A stretch of 64,000 bases of DNA from contig NZ_CP108508.1 of NCBI RefSeq assembly GCF_035917275.1, positions 186,001 through 250,000 on the forward strand, given 5' to 3'. Within the stretch, counting starts at the first letter, position 1; each line of letters starts with the position of its first letter. Origin of the DNA: Streptomyces sp. NBC_01237 (GTDB lineage Bacteria; Actinomycetota; Actinomycetes; Streptomycetales; Streptomycetaceae). Below, one piece after another: positions 51,861 through 60,961 of this stretch. The translations under genes were made by a program, and so were the position numbers. The notes under the pieces were generated by a model, which was given only the letters and a program-made list of their open reading frames with translations, made no database searches and was not told the DNA's origin.

Positions 51861-52361
51861 TCACACCGATGCCATGCGGCCGCGATGGAAGAGGAGCGTA
51901 CCGTGACCCGCGTCGCCGTGGTGGGCGCTGGTGACGTCCCCGATTACCAGACAGTGGTCGCCTGCGGTGTAGCTAGTGGTCACGGTGCAGCGCAGAGCGG
52001 CAATGGCACCGTCGAGAACTCCCCGCCCCTCCGGGGCCCCGGTGAAGTACTGCTCCAGTTCCCGCCCTGCGGGCTTGACCCTGGAGGCGAAGAGCGCGGC
52101 GAGGTGCTCCTGCTTCGCGGAGAGGAAGTTCAGACAGAACTCTTCCGAAGCACTCACCATTTTTTGCGCACGCGAATTCAATCGCAAAGAAACCAAGACG
52201 GTGGGCGGCATCAGCCCAACCGAGGTGAGGGAGTTGATGGTCGTTGCCACGGCTTCGTCGGCCTGGCCGGATACCAGCACCGCCACACCGGTCGGGAAGA
52301 GGCGCATCACGGACCGAAGATCGACGTCTGCGGCCACGGAAGGCCGCGTTCCCATTGCCAT
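51861..52361 (-). CDS. Flavin reductase (partner of class D monooxygenase)
   Basis: 166-residue flavin reductase-like split-barrel protein: LRSVMRLFPTGVAVLVSGQ, ATTINSLTSVGLMPPTVLVS, FCLNFLSAKQEHLAALFASR, GDHCLVIGDVTSAHHGDAGH and the final LLFHRGRM are the landmarks of the family. It would supply FADH2 or FMNH2 from NAD(P)H to the monooxygenase at 48816. First gene of the operon; the ATG at 52361 has AAAGGA 6 nt upstream. The frame extends to 52376 without further support. Confidence 0.92.
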   Translation of the reverse strand: MAMGTRPSVAADVDLRSVMRLFPTGVAVLVSGQADEAVATTINSLTSVGLMPPTVLVSLRLNSRAQKMVSASEEFCLNFLSAKQEHLAALFASRVKPAGRELEQYFTGAPEGRGVLDGAIAALRCTVTTSYTAGDHCLVIGDVTSAHHGDAGHGTLLFHRGRMASV

Positions 52362-52560
52362 TTCGCATCCTTTCACGTTTTGTCTCGACGCTCAGCAAGG
52401 GCGGGGCGACCTCCTCGACCGGACAAAAGGATCTTCCTGGAGGTCACATCTTTTTGAATCGTTCGGTCCAGTAGGGCTGAATGTAGCAGACGCCGAGAAG
52501 CTGCACCAGCTTTCGATTTTCGCCCCCTCAGCCAACTCCCTTCTGGCTAGCATCACTTAT
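52362..52560. promoter_or_regulatory. Divergent promoter region with candidate TetR motif
   Basis: Separates the operon (minus) and the secreted oxidase (plus). At 52454-52474, TTGAATCGTTCGGTCCAGTA matches the complement of the MFS-upstream motif at 14 of 21 positions, including TCGGTCCA. Next to the plus-strand gene, TAGCAT lies 7 nt before the GTG at 52561 and no ribosome site is present, which suggests a leaderless transcript. Confidence 0.45.
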
Positions 52561-54228
52561 GTGAATAGCAACCGAATCAACAGACGCGGTCTCATCCTGC
52601 GCACGGCCGCCCTCACCGCCACCGCCGCGACCGCCTCGGCGCTCACCGCGAGCAGCGCCCGGGCAACCCCCAGCTCACCCGCCGCGGGTCCCGTCATCAC
52701 CCCCGGCGATCCGCGCTACGACGCCCTCATCAAGGGCTCGAACCAGCGCTTCCTGGGCAGCCCCGAGCGCATCAAGATGATCCGTTCCGCCGCCGACGCC
52801 CGAGCGGCGCTCCAGGGCGCCGTGCGGGCGGGCAAGCGAATATCCGTCCGCTCCGGCGGCCACTGCCTGGAGGACTTCACGTACAACCCGCGCGTCCAGG
52901 TCGTCCTGGACTTCTCCGAGATGAACCACGTCGACTACGACCCCGAGATGCGCGCCTTCAGCGTCGAACCCGGCGCCCAGCTGTCCAACGTCTACGAAAC
53001 TCTGTACAAGGGCTGGGGCGTGACGCTGCCGGGCGGCGTCTGCCACTCCGTCGGCGCGGGCGGGCACGTGGCCGGAGGCGGCTACGGCATCCTGTCCCGC
53101 TCCCTCGGCCTGGTCGTCGACCACCTCTACGCCGTCGAGGTCACCACCCTCGGCCGCCGGCAGCAGGCACGCACCATCATCGCCACCCGCGAAAAGGACG
53201 ACCCGCACCGCGACCTGTGGTGGGCGCACACCGGTGGCGGCGGCGGGAACTTCGGACTGGTGACCAAGTACTGGTTCCGCAGCCCGGGGGCGAAGGGCAA
53301 CGACCCCGCCGGTCAACTGGTCTCACCCCCCGGGGCGGTGCTGACGAGCGCGCTGCACTTTCCGTGGGACCAGATCGACGAAACCCGGTTCGTCCGGCTC
53401 CTGAAGAACTACGGCGCATGGCACGAGGCCAATAAGCACCCCGGCTCCCGCTACCGCGACATCTGCTCCCTCTTCAACGTCAACTTCAAACACCACGGCG
53501 GCCTCTCCCTCTACACACAGTCCGACGCGACCACACCCGGCGCCCGGCAGCGGCTGGACGACTATCTGACGGCGCTCCAGAAGGGCACCGGGCTCCAGCC
53601 CGTACCCATGACCAAGGCGTCCGGTGAACTCGCCGCCATGCCAGGCCTGTTCACACCCAAGGAACTGCCCTGGCTGCGAGCCGTCCGGATGCTCGGCGCC
53701 TCCGACCCGACCGGTGCCAACCCCACCGCGCGCATCGGTTTCAAGAACGGCTACTTCCGCAAGAACTTCACCGACCACCAGCTGAGGACCGCCTACCAGT
53801 ACCTCTCGCGGGACGACCTCACCAACGACGAGACCGCGCTGGTTCTCTTCTCCTTCGGCGGGAAGATCAACGAGGTCGCCACCGACGCCACAGCGATGCC
53901 ACAGCGCGACTCCGGTTTCAAGGCCATGTTCCAGTGCATATGGTCCGACGAGACCGACGACGCCCACTACCTGAAGTTCCTCCGCGACTGGTACGCGGAC
54001 TTCTACCAGGAGACCGGGGGCGTGCCGGCCCTCAACGGTGTCACGGACGGCTGCTACATCAACTACCCGGACGTCGACCTCACGAAGCCCGAGTTCAACA
54101 CGTCGGGGATCCCCTGGACCGAGATCTTCTACAAGGACAACTACCCCCGCCTGCAGAAGATCAAGGCCACCTACGATCCCGGCCAGGTATTCCGGCACTC
54201 GATGTCCGTACAACCCGCAGCCCGATAG
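52561..54228 (+). CDS. Secreted bicovalent-FAD oxidase (berberine-bridge type)
   Basis: 555 residues. A twin-arginine-like signal (NRINRRGLILRTAALTATAA) ends near residue 40, so the enzyme is probably exported folded with its flavin. The PCMH-type FAD domain has both covalent attachment sites: His in RSGGHCLEDF near 100 and Cys in GGVCHSVGAGGHVAGGGYG near 160. The C-terminal BBE motif CYINYPDVDL then YPRLQKIKATYDPGQVF is intact. These oxidases act on sugars or cyclise alkaloid and polyketide-like products. Divergent from the metabolic operon, it may carry out a late, extracellular oxidation. GTG at 52561 chosen; there is no upstream ribosome site. A perfect 15-bp terminator hairpin follows. 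Confidence 0.9.
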   Translation: MNSNRINRRGLILRTAALTATAATASALTASSARATPSSPAAGPVITPGDPRYDALIKGSNQRFLGSPERIKMIRSAADARAALQGAVRAGKRISVRSGGHCLEDFTYNPRVQVVLDFSEMNHVDYDPEMRAFSVEPGAQLSNVYETLYKGWGVTLPGGVCHSVGAGGHVAGGGYGILSRSLGLVVDHLYAVEVTTLGRRQQARTIIATREKDDPHRDLWWAHTGGGGGNFGLVTKYWFRSPGAKGNDPAGQLVSPPGAVLTSALHFPWDQIDETRFVRLLKNYGAWHEANKHPGSRYRDICSLFNVNFKHHGGLSLYTQSDATTPGARQRLDDYLTALQKGTGLQPVPMTKASGELAAMPGLFTPKELPWLRAVRMLGASDPTGANPTARIGFKNGYFRKNFTDHQLRTAYQYLSRDDLTNDETALVLFSFGGKINEVATDATAMPQRDSGFKAMFQCIWSDETDDAHYLKFLRDWYADFYQETGGVPALNGVTDGCYINYPDVDLTKPEFNTSGIPWTEIFYKDNYPRLQKIKATYDPGQVFRHSMSVQPAAR

Positions 54229-54241
54229 CCGGTACCCGCGC

Positions 54242-54287
54242 CCCCGGCGCCATGGAACGGACCTCAGCCCGGTCCATGGCGCCGGGG
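54242..54287 (+). terminator. Long hairpin terminator after the secreted oxidase
   Basis: CCCCGGCGCCATGGA (54242-54256) is perfectly complementary to 54273-54287, 13 nt after the stop codon. Confidence 0.88.
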
Positions 54288-54599
54288 AAGAGCGGCTCGG
54301 CATGTCCGGGCGCGGCGTCATCCCGCGCTCGGGCAGCTGTATACAGTGACCGGAGTCGGAGATTCGCCGACAGCGCCGGTTCGCCGGCAGCACGATTCCG
54401 GTGGGACCGCCGGCCCCGGAACGAGACATCCAGCCCGGCGTCCGGACCCAGTCCCCGGATCCCATGTCCCGCAGGTAGAGGTCTGGTCAAGCGCCTTGTG
54501 CCGGACGCGCAGGTCAGACGCATTCTGGACGAGTCGGTGTTCCTCTGCCGTCGTCTTGCCCGCCGGAGGGACCAGGGATTCGTACGAGGCTCAACTGTC

Positions 54600-54885
54600 C
54601 TGAAGCGGGGACGCTCGGCACCGACCACATGGTCCCGCTCGCCAATACCTGGGATTCCGGGGCCTCGGAAGGGGACGCGAAGCAGTGGGAGCAGTACGCC
54701 AACGCTCCTGGCTCCGACGGAGCTTGGTCACGGTCTTGGTCATGGCCATGACCACCGAAGTATGAGCGACAAGGACCCCTCGCAGTGGCTCCCGACGGCT
54801 GCTTCCGCACAGTGCACCTACGGGCCCGACTGGACCGCCATCAACCTCGGCTGGGAACTCACCGCCGAGGGCAAGGAACCGCACC
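54600..54885 (+). pseudogene. HNH (DUF1524-type) secreted nuclease remnant
   Basis: One frame reads DHMVPLANTWDSGASEGDAK then QWEQYANA, the HNH-like core of Streptomyces secreted DUF1524 nucleases (usually DHVVPLANAWDSGA). After a frameshift near 54705 the protein resumes as KDPSQWLPTAASAQCTYGPD then WTAINLGWELT, its C-terminal part. The signal peptide and N-terminal half cannot be reconstructed. The neighbouring stretches 54288-54599 and 54886-55243 hold no recognisable gene. Confidence 0.6.
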
Positions 54886-55243
54886 ACCCTCAAACGGGGC
54901 TTGGTGCACGGCAGAGCGGGCGGGGTCCGATCCGCCGCGATCCAGGTCGTCGGCGCGCCGGGAGCCGAGATGGTGACCACCACGCAGGCAAGGGAGCACG
55001 ATTTCGTCACCGGACCGGGAGCCGACATCGCGATCGACTTCTCGCCATCGCAATGCACCGCCCTGGACATGCCACCGCGCCGGACAACGTCTTTACCTTG
55101 AGCGACGCGTTCGTCCTGGGCCGGGACGGCTGCCAGCCGCTGAAGTCGGCTGATCTCCCTCAGCCCAAGGTCGATGGGGCGTCGGACGCTTTCGACAACG
55201 ATCACCGGCGAGCGGTGTCGATCACCTGCCTGGTGCAGCCATC

Positions 55244-55445
55244 TCACCAGCCACTCCCGCCCGCCGGGTACGGGGCATCCCGGACGCCCCGGACCACGTA
55301 CGACGCGAGGTGATGCGCCGCAAGGGTGCGGGCCCGGGACAGGGTGGAGGCGGCGCGGGGCTGGACGGCACTGAAGTCGAGGCGGCCGTCGCGTCGGACC
55401 ACAGTTTCACCGTCCAGGACCGTCCCGTGGTCAGGGCAGCATGCC
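55244..55445 (-). pseudogene. ATP-dependent DNA ligase fragment
   Basis: About 65 residues: DHGTVLDGETVVRRDGRLDF then SAVQPRAAS and LAAHHLASYVVRGVRD. These match the segment after the catalytic lysine of LigC/LigD-type ATP-dependent ligases (GTVLDGELVVW..GRLDF..LQ.R). The nucleotidyl lysine motif and the rest of the enzyme are missing. Confidence 0.55.
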
Positions 55446-55667
55446 GGCGGTCGCGAGGTCCACCCGATGGCTAGTGTCGATCCGTCCGGACCGCGCCGAT
55501 ACTGGTCTTCGGCACACGACAAGGCCAGGTCTGTTCGAATATGGGACGCGAACAGCCACGCCAAAACACCCAGATGCAACCGTGCACCGTAGATGGCCCG
55601 AGCGAACAACTCCGATGCTCAGCCTCATGCGGGGAGCGTCATGGGTGCAGGGTGCGGCGCGGCAAGG

Positions 55668-56861
55668 TCACAGCAACGCAGCGATGCCCTCCCGGTTCTC
55701 GGGCAGGCCGGCCGCGCGGAACCACAAAGAGTTTCCGGCGATGCCGCCCGACGCCTCGTCGGTGTCCACGAAGGCCCGCAACAGGTTGCGTTGGGCGGGA
55801 GTGAGCGGGTGGGTCGGGGCGTAGCCACCAGTAAAGGCTCTGAGGAGGATCGGCCCGCGTTCGTGGTCGGTGACCGACGTGCCGCCGGCGGCCACGATGG
55901 CGACCACTACTGGTGCCACCTCCTCGAAGGTTTCGGCCAGGGCGAGCGCGGAGCGCAGCACGGTGAATCGGAACCACCCATCGAGCCCGGGCAGTGGCTC
56001 GGGAAACCAGCCGTCCGTCGTTCCCGGGTCCCGCAGGGCGTCGAGAAGGACGGCGAGAGCGCGTGGCCGATCGACATGTCCGGGGCCGAGCGCGGCGCAG
56101 ACCCGTACAGCTGGGTCGGAGTCGGCGAGCAGGTCGGAGGTGTCCATCCCCCACACTCCGAGCGCCCGCGCCACACTCGCTCGCTCCCGTCGCCCCGCCA
56201 CGGGGCCCAGGCCAGCCCGCAGCAACGTGGCGGCCCGCGGCACCCGGTCGGCGAGCCCTGGGGTCAAGAGGAGTGGCACTGCGGCCCCGAGCGCGGCCTC
56301 TCGGACGTGGGGATCGGGAGAGGAGAGGAACGGCTCGACGGCGTCGTACAGGGTGGGGCGCATCTCCCGGCAGGCGTGCAGGGCGGCGACCTCGTCCGGG
56401 TCGTGCTCGCGTCGCGTCCCGTCGTGCCAGGGCGCCCACTGCCAGTCGGTGCGGTCGCGTACCGGATCCTCTCCATAGGCGGCCGACTCGGCAACCTGCC
56501 CCAGCCAGAAGAGCAGGGCGGCCCGCAAGCTGCGCGGCGGCCCGTCGTCCCACGGGAAGTGCCCCTCGTGCTCGGCGAGGCCCATGGGGTGGTCGAGGAT
56601 CGCGGCGACGAACAGGGCCGCGGGCGCGGTGACGGTGTACAGCGATCCCTGGTGCAGCACGCCCATGTCCAACGCGGCCAACGCCCCGGACCGAACCTCG
56701 GGATCTTCGTCCACGAGGGAGCACAGGGAGACTGGTAGGTCCTCACCGGAGCCGTAGGCGTGCTGCAGAGACTCCCAGTCCGTCCCCAACAGCAGTTCTC
56801 GGGCCGCTGCCGGCAACCCGCTCAGGAGCCGCGTCATGCGGGCACTCTCGCTGTCCGTCAT
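55668..56861 (-). CDS. HEAT-repeat protein of unknown function
   Basis: 397 residues of helical repeats with HEAT/PBS-lyase character: DEDPEVRSGALAALDMGVLH near 52-72, SSPDPHVREAALGAAVPLLL near 180-200, ADSDPAVRVCAALGPGHVDR near 240-260. No signal peptide, membrane helix or catalytic motif. Such proteins are frequent in Streptomyces and act as scaffolds or regulators; I cannot assign a partner. An internal start (MTRLLSGLPAAARELL) 24 nt downstream is possible. Confidence 0.85.
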   Translation of the reverse strand: MTDSESARMTRLLSGLPAAARELLLGTDWESLQHAYGSGEDLPVSLCSLVDEDPEVRSGALAALDMGVLHQGSLYTVTAPAALFVAAILDHPMGLAEHEGHFPWDDGPPRSLRAALLFWLGQVAESAAYGEDPVRDRTDWQWAPWHDGTRREHDPDEVAALHACREMRPTLYDAVEPFLSSPDPHVREAALGAAVPLLLTPGLADRVPRAATLLRAGLGPVAGRRERASVARALGVWGMDTSDLLADSDPAVRVCAALGPGHVDRPRALAVLLDALRDPGTTDGWFPEPLPGLDGWFRFTVLRSALALAETFEEVAPVVVAIVAAGGTSVTDHERGPILLRAFTGGYAPTHPLTPAQRNLLRAFVDTDEASGGIAGNSLWFRAAGLPENREGIAALL

Positions 56862-57408
56862 GCACGCACCCTGTCAGCCCCCACTGACAACGCCCCCGTC
56901 TCGGAAGAGGGCCGAACGAGGTACACCACAGCCATCAGGCAAGGCCCTCGTAACCGGACAGGAGGCGCCTCGCGGTCGGGACCCCCACCCCGATCTCCGC
57001 ATCGGCCCGGCACCACATCGTCGCCCGCCGCGGCGACATCGCATTCCGCGCGTCCGGGGTCAGCCTCCAGCCCCAGGCCGTGTGCCCGGCCGGGCACACG
57101 GCCCACGCAGCCCCGCCGCTCGCACCGGCCGCCCCCGGACGTGCCTCGGGCACCGATGGTGCCGAGGGTGTGGCGCAGGAGACGGGTGAGGCCGACGACG
57201 TGGGCGGTGTACAGCGCGAGTTCGTGCCGCTTGCTGATCCGGATCTCCAACGCGAACCCTGAATCGTCGATGTCCCGCACGTCGTGGCTTTGTTCACGAC
57301 TTCGGGCAGCAGCAATTCAGCACGTCCGGAGGCGTTTTTCGTCAGCCGGGTCGTTGTTCGCGAGAACGGGCAGCTCCCCCCTGTAGAGGGCTCCTCGGAA
57401 TCGAGCAC
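56862..57408. other. Region without a confident gene
   Basis: About 550 bp between the HEAT gene and the MerR terminator. A minus-strand frame starting at 57280 (MRDIDDSGFALEIRISKRHE then LALYTAHVVGLTRLLR) looks protein-like for about 45 residues and then becomes Gly/Arg-rich, as if frameshifted. I do not recognise it. Confidence 0.35.
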
Positions 57409-57453
57409 GGCGCCACCGCCACCGCGGGCCGGTCCCGTCGTGGCGGTGGCGCC
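57409..57453 (-). terminator. Perfect 14-bp hairpin terminator of the MerR gene
   Basis: GGCGCCACCGCCAC (57409-57422) pairs with GTGGCGGTGGCGCC (57440-57453), 7 nt beyond the MerR stop at 57460. Confidence 0.85.
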
Positions 57454-57459
57454 CCGGCT

Positions 57460-58221
57460 TCAGTTCTGCCGGGTGGTGGCGTACTCCTCGATGGCGTCGC
57501 GCTGATACGCGGCGAGCCCTGGGGCGATCGTTTCGTAGGCAGTGCGCCAGGCGTCGTTGTTCATGCAGGAGCGTCCGATGGCCCGATACTCCTCCGGCGA
57601 GACGGCACGCAGTTGGGTCAGCGCCCGGTACTGGGCGTCGATCTCTGCCTGCACGGGATCGGCGCCGGCCGGGTGGCCGGCGGCCATGAGTTCGGCCAGC
57701 CGGATCATCTGCGCGGTCCGCTCACGGTGCCCGGCGTCCGCGTCGGCCTGACTCATCGCGTTGGCGCGCTGTCCGACCGCTTCGGCGAGTTCCGGAAAGC
57801 CGGCCATGTTCTCCTCGTACTGGGAGGGTTCAACGCCCTCGAAGAGGTTCTCCGGTCGGTTGATGGTCACGGGGTTGCCGTCCTTTCTGGACTGCTCCAG
57901 TTCGGCGATCGTGCGCGAGACGGTGCCGGCCAAGGCGTCGAGTCGGTCCCGCTCCGCGAGGAGCCTTCGGTGGTGGCCCCGCAGGGCATCCACCTCGTCG
58001 ACCTGCTCGGACAGGATCCGGCCGATCTCCGGCAGTCCGACACCCAGCGCCCGCAGAACGAGGATCTGCTGCAGCAGCAGAAGTTGGTGCTCCTCGTAGT
58101 AGCGGTGACCGTTGGCACCGATCCGGGCCGGCAGCAGCAGACCGGTCTCGTCGTAGTGCCGCAGTGTCCGGGCGGTCACGCCCGACATTCGGGCCACTTC
58201 AGAGATCGGCCAGTCCATCAC
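57460..58221 (-). CDS. MerR regulator with TipAS-like drug-binding domain
   Basis: 253 residues. The N-terminal MerR winged helix (ISEVARMSGVTARTLRHYDE, residues 6-70) is followed by a dimerisation coiled coil (about 75-112). The C-terminal domain has the TipAS/albicidin-resistance signature LFEGVEPSQYEENMAGFPEL and WRTAYETIAPGLAAYQRDAI. TipA proteins of Streptomyces bind thiopeptide and related drugs and activate transcription. A cysteine is present in IGRSCMNNDAW, but whether it corresponds to the drug-attachment Cys of TipA is not clear. Regulated genes are not evident; MerR activators often control their own promoter. Confidence 0.93.
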   Translation of the reverse strand: MMDWPISEVARMSGVTARTLRHYDETGLLLPARIGANGHRYYEEHQLLLLQQILVLRALGVGLPEIGRILSEQVDEVDALRGHHRRLLAERDRLDALAGTVSRTIAELEQSRKDGNPVTINRPENLFEGVEPSQYEENMAGFPELAEAVGQRANAMSQADADAGHRERTAQMIRLAELMAAGHPAGADPVQAEIDAQYRALTQLRAVSPEEYRAIGRSCMNNDAWRTAYETIAPGLAAYQRDAIEEYATTRQN

Positions 58222-58472
58222 GACTCCCGCACGTGTGTATCGCCGGGCCGGTCGCTCCGGCCCTGGTCACGACCGTAGAAGCTGCCGCAACGGCAACTTC
58301 AACCCCGAAACCCATATTCCTCACAGTCGAACAGACACGGCCCACATCGCCTGCCGGACGGATTCCCTCCGCTGCCGAACCCCGTGAGGTCCTGGACCCA
58401 CCCCATGGTCCCGGTGCCTCCCGAAGTGCCGCAGGAACACTGTCGTTGCTCGTGAACAGAACCAGTGACCTG

Positions 58473-59111
58473 TTAGGCCCGGTACGGAAGCCACAGATCG
58501 CCGTCTACGATCTTGGCCAGTGGGCTGGTGGACAGGTCCCAGGCGATCGACTGGGCCGGAACGGGGCCCTTGTTCGAGGTGACCTCGATGTTGCACATCT
58601 TGAGGTACTCCTCGGCCGGATACTGGTCCCCCTGGGGATCGCCGAATGCCTCGATGTACTGGCAAATCCCGGACTCCGGTTCGGGCCACGTCTGCTCGCA
58701 AGCCGTCTCGGGCGGGTACTCCGTGCCGTCTTCGTGTTCAAAGAACACTCGATACGTGTACTTTCCGTCCGGCGTGATCTCCTTGAGCTTGATCACACCG
58801 ACAATCGTGACACCGACTTCGACATCATAGTCTTCGCCCTTAACGCTTGTTCCCCCGTGGATGGCGTACGCATGCAGATACCACTTGGGATATCCGGCGT
58901 GGAAGGCCAGCACGGGCTGAAGAACGGAGCCGGCCCCGGGCCAGAGATAAATAAAGACGTCGTGGTTGCTCACGTCCTTCGGGATGCTGGGAACGACCCA
59001 GGTGGTCCGCATCTCCGTCAGGTACTCGCCCTTGGGAAGCTCCGCCCAGGCGTGATGATGGTTGTCTCCATTCTCGGGGGCACTGACCGGCGCTGTCGAA
59101 CGGTCGTTCAT
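58473..59111 (-). CDS. Unknown beta-rich protein (possible G1-peptidase-like fold)
   Basis: 212 residues, no signal peptide. Sequence alternates short hydrophobic strands: TEMRTTWVVPSIPKDVSNHD, VFIYLWPGAGSVLQPVLAFH, PKWYLHAYAIHGG, YRVFFEHEDGTEYPPETACE, and a four-Cys set. WVVPSIP, the Trp-rich strand pattern and a late Glu-rich segment (YIEAFGDPQGDQY) recall bacterial concanavalin-like/eqolisin (G1) proteins, but I cannot locate a certain Gln-Glu pair. Base composition is lower in GC than its surroundings, suggesting acquisition. Start ATG at 59111. Confidence 0.7.
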   Translation of the reverse strand: MNDRSTAPVSAPENGDNHHHAWAELPKGEYLTEMRTTWVVPSIPKDVSNHDVFIYLWPGAGSVLQPVLAFHAGYPKWYLHAYAIHGGTSVKGEDYDVEVGVTIVGVIKLKEITPDGKYTYRVFFEHEDGTEYPPETACEQTWPEPESGICQYIEAFGDPQGDQYPAEEYLKMCNIEVTSNKGPVPAQSIAWDLSTSPLAKIVDGDLWLPYRA

Positions 59112-59264
59112 CTGCTGTTCCTCAGATCAGATAGCCGCAAAACCAGAGCGTGTACGCCACTTCGCGCGGCTGATGGCGTGCTTGCAGATGGCCTACGAGG
59201 CGGGGCGTACGCGCATCAGACTGCCACCGTCTGCCGCGTGAGCGCCCGGCAACTCGCCGCGTCG

Positions 59265-59369
59265 TCATGCTGCAGATTCGCCTCCCCCGCCGCAGACGGC
59301 GATACCCACGAATGCCTGCAGCTGCTCCTCTGAAGTGATTTGGTGAGTCTCATCGGCCACGAGAGTCAT
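59265..59369 (-). CDS. Short peptide ORF with Gly-Gly-rich end
   Basis: A 34-residue frame with AAGGA 5 nt before its ATG. The sequence MTLVADETHQITSEEQLQAF followed by VGIAVCGGGGESAA has an acidic, leader-like first part, a single Cys and a run of glycines. That layout recalls precursor peptides of ribosomal natural products (SEEQLQAF is Nif11/leader-like), but no modification enzymes are nearby. It could also be chance. Low confidence. Confidence 0.25.
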   Translation of the reverse strand: MTLVADETHQITSEEQLQAFVGIAVCGGGGESAA

Positions 59370-59711
59370 GAAATCCTTCAAAGCGCAGACGGCTTCGACC
59401 TCACCGAGCAAGGCGGGCAAGGGCCTGCTCGGGCGTGGCAGCAAAGCCGTACGTGCGCTCGGTTGACGGCTGCTCGTCTGGTGGCGAGAGCTGGTCAGAG
59501 GTGACATCGATCAACTCGGGATAGGTCAACCATGTCTCACACCTCGCCATCGACGAACGGTGGGGCCGTGCTGCGGAAGTCGACTACGGCGCGCGCCGCG
59601 ATTGCGCTCGGACGGCCCGTCCAAAATTGTCGGATGTGAATTCATAGACTTCTCCACGGTCGGCGGCCTGAGGGCAGGGTTGCGTCGTTGTCGCGGTTGT
59701 GTCTGGTTTGA
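59370..59711. other. Region without a recognised gene
   Basis: About 340 bp between the short peptide frame and the end of the ISAs1 remnant. The outer end of that insertion sequence is expected here, but no clear inverted repeat was found. Confidence 0.4.
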
Positions 59712-60760
59712 TCACGTGTTGCCCGAGGTGGTCAGAGGCCGGGTGATATCGCGTGAGTGCCTGCGCAGGCCGGCGGCAAAGTTGTAGCAGCCGGCCAGGT
59801 GGAGGGCGCCGATGGCCAGGTTGCGCAGGGCGGCCATGGCGCGGGGCTCGGCCCCGGTCCGGATGCGGGGGGCGCCTTCGGCGAAGTCTGTGTCGCGCAC
59901 ATGGTGGAGCCTGTTGCCGATGCCCCAATGCCCGCGGACGCGGCGGGCGATCTCGGCGGCGTCGGCCTGGTGGGCGGCCAGACTGATGACCGCACAGACG
60001 CGTTCGAGGGTGACCACGCATCCGGCCGGCTCCAGCGGGGCGGGCAGGGGCTGGATTGCGGTGATCTCGTTGCTCTTGGCGTCCGCTTCCCGCTGGGCGA
60101 GGACCGGGCCGGCCTTGTTCATCGCGGACAGCAGGTGGACCTGGGGGCCGTCGGGGCGGCGGGCGCCGCGCACGGTCTTGCCGTCCACCGCGAGAGCGGG
60201 CGTGGGCGGGTCCGCCTGCCACGGGATCACTCGGCCGGCCAGGCACCGATCGCGGCATCCAGCGCATCGCCGTCAACGCTCTGGAGCACGCGCCGCACGG
60301 TGGCCTCGGCCGGGGCTGCCGGGCCGGTGTCCGGTTCCCGGCACGACCCGCCAAGACGGATCAGCAGGTCGGGCGGGGCGTCGGCGGCCCCCCGCGCGAT
60401 CGCCGCGAGCGAGCAGGCTCCGGCCATGACCGTGCATGCGGCCAAGGCCACGACGAACACCGGCGGATGGCGACAGCCCCGGCTGCAGCGCGGGGCGGGC
60501 ACGACGGTGAGAGGGGCAAGCAGCCAGGCGCACTCGCCGGACGAGGGCGGGGCGACACCGACGAGTTGGCCCATGCCAGGCGGTGCATACGGCTTGGGGG
60601 CGGTCAGTGCAGCGTTCGCCGCAGCAAGGGCGGCGGGCGCACAGTTCTGGTCGACATCGGACAGGCGGCGCCAGCTGGGGGCCCACTCAGCGGCCGGGAT
60701 GCCTGCCGGGCCGAACCAACCAGGGGTTGACCAGGCCAGCGTTCCGTTCCAGCTCGAACC
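59712..60760 (-). pseudogene. ISAs1-family transposase, frameshifted (copy 1)
   Basis: The N-terminal half (60760-60227) contains FVVALAACTVMAGACSLAAI and EATVRRVLQSVDGDALDAAI then GAW, which match the ISAs1/H-repeat transposase start. The frame ends at a stop near 60230. The next frame continues at once with ALAVDGKTVRGARRPDGPQV, VHLLSAMNKAGPVLAQREAD and HVRDTDFAEGAPRIRTG to the normal C-terminus. A single frameshift near 60230 therefore separates the halves; part of the DDE middle also seems shortened. On the same strand as copy 2. Confidence 0.8.
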
Positions 60761-60961
60761 GCCGGAAATCGCGGGGTCCGCCGGCGGTACGGGCCGGCGT
60801 CGAAGGGGTCGGCGGAGGCGGCAGGGTCGGCAGAGTCGGCGGCAGCCGATTTCGGGCGGATCGGGCTACGCGAAAGTGTCGATTCCCTTATTCCGCACCG
60901 GGGTTGGGGGTAGCGTCGGCCGAAGAAACAGGGATGAACAGGGCCGACAGGGGGAACGGTA

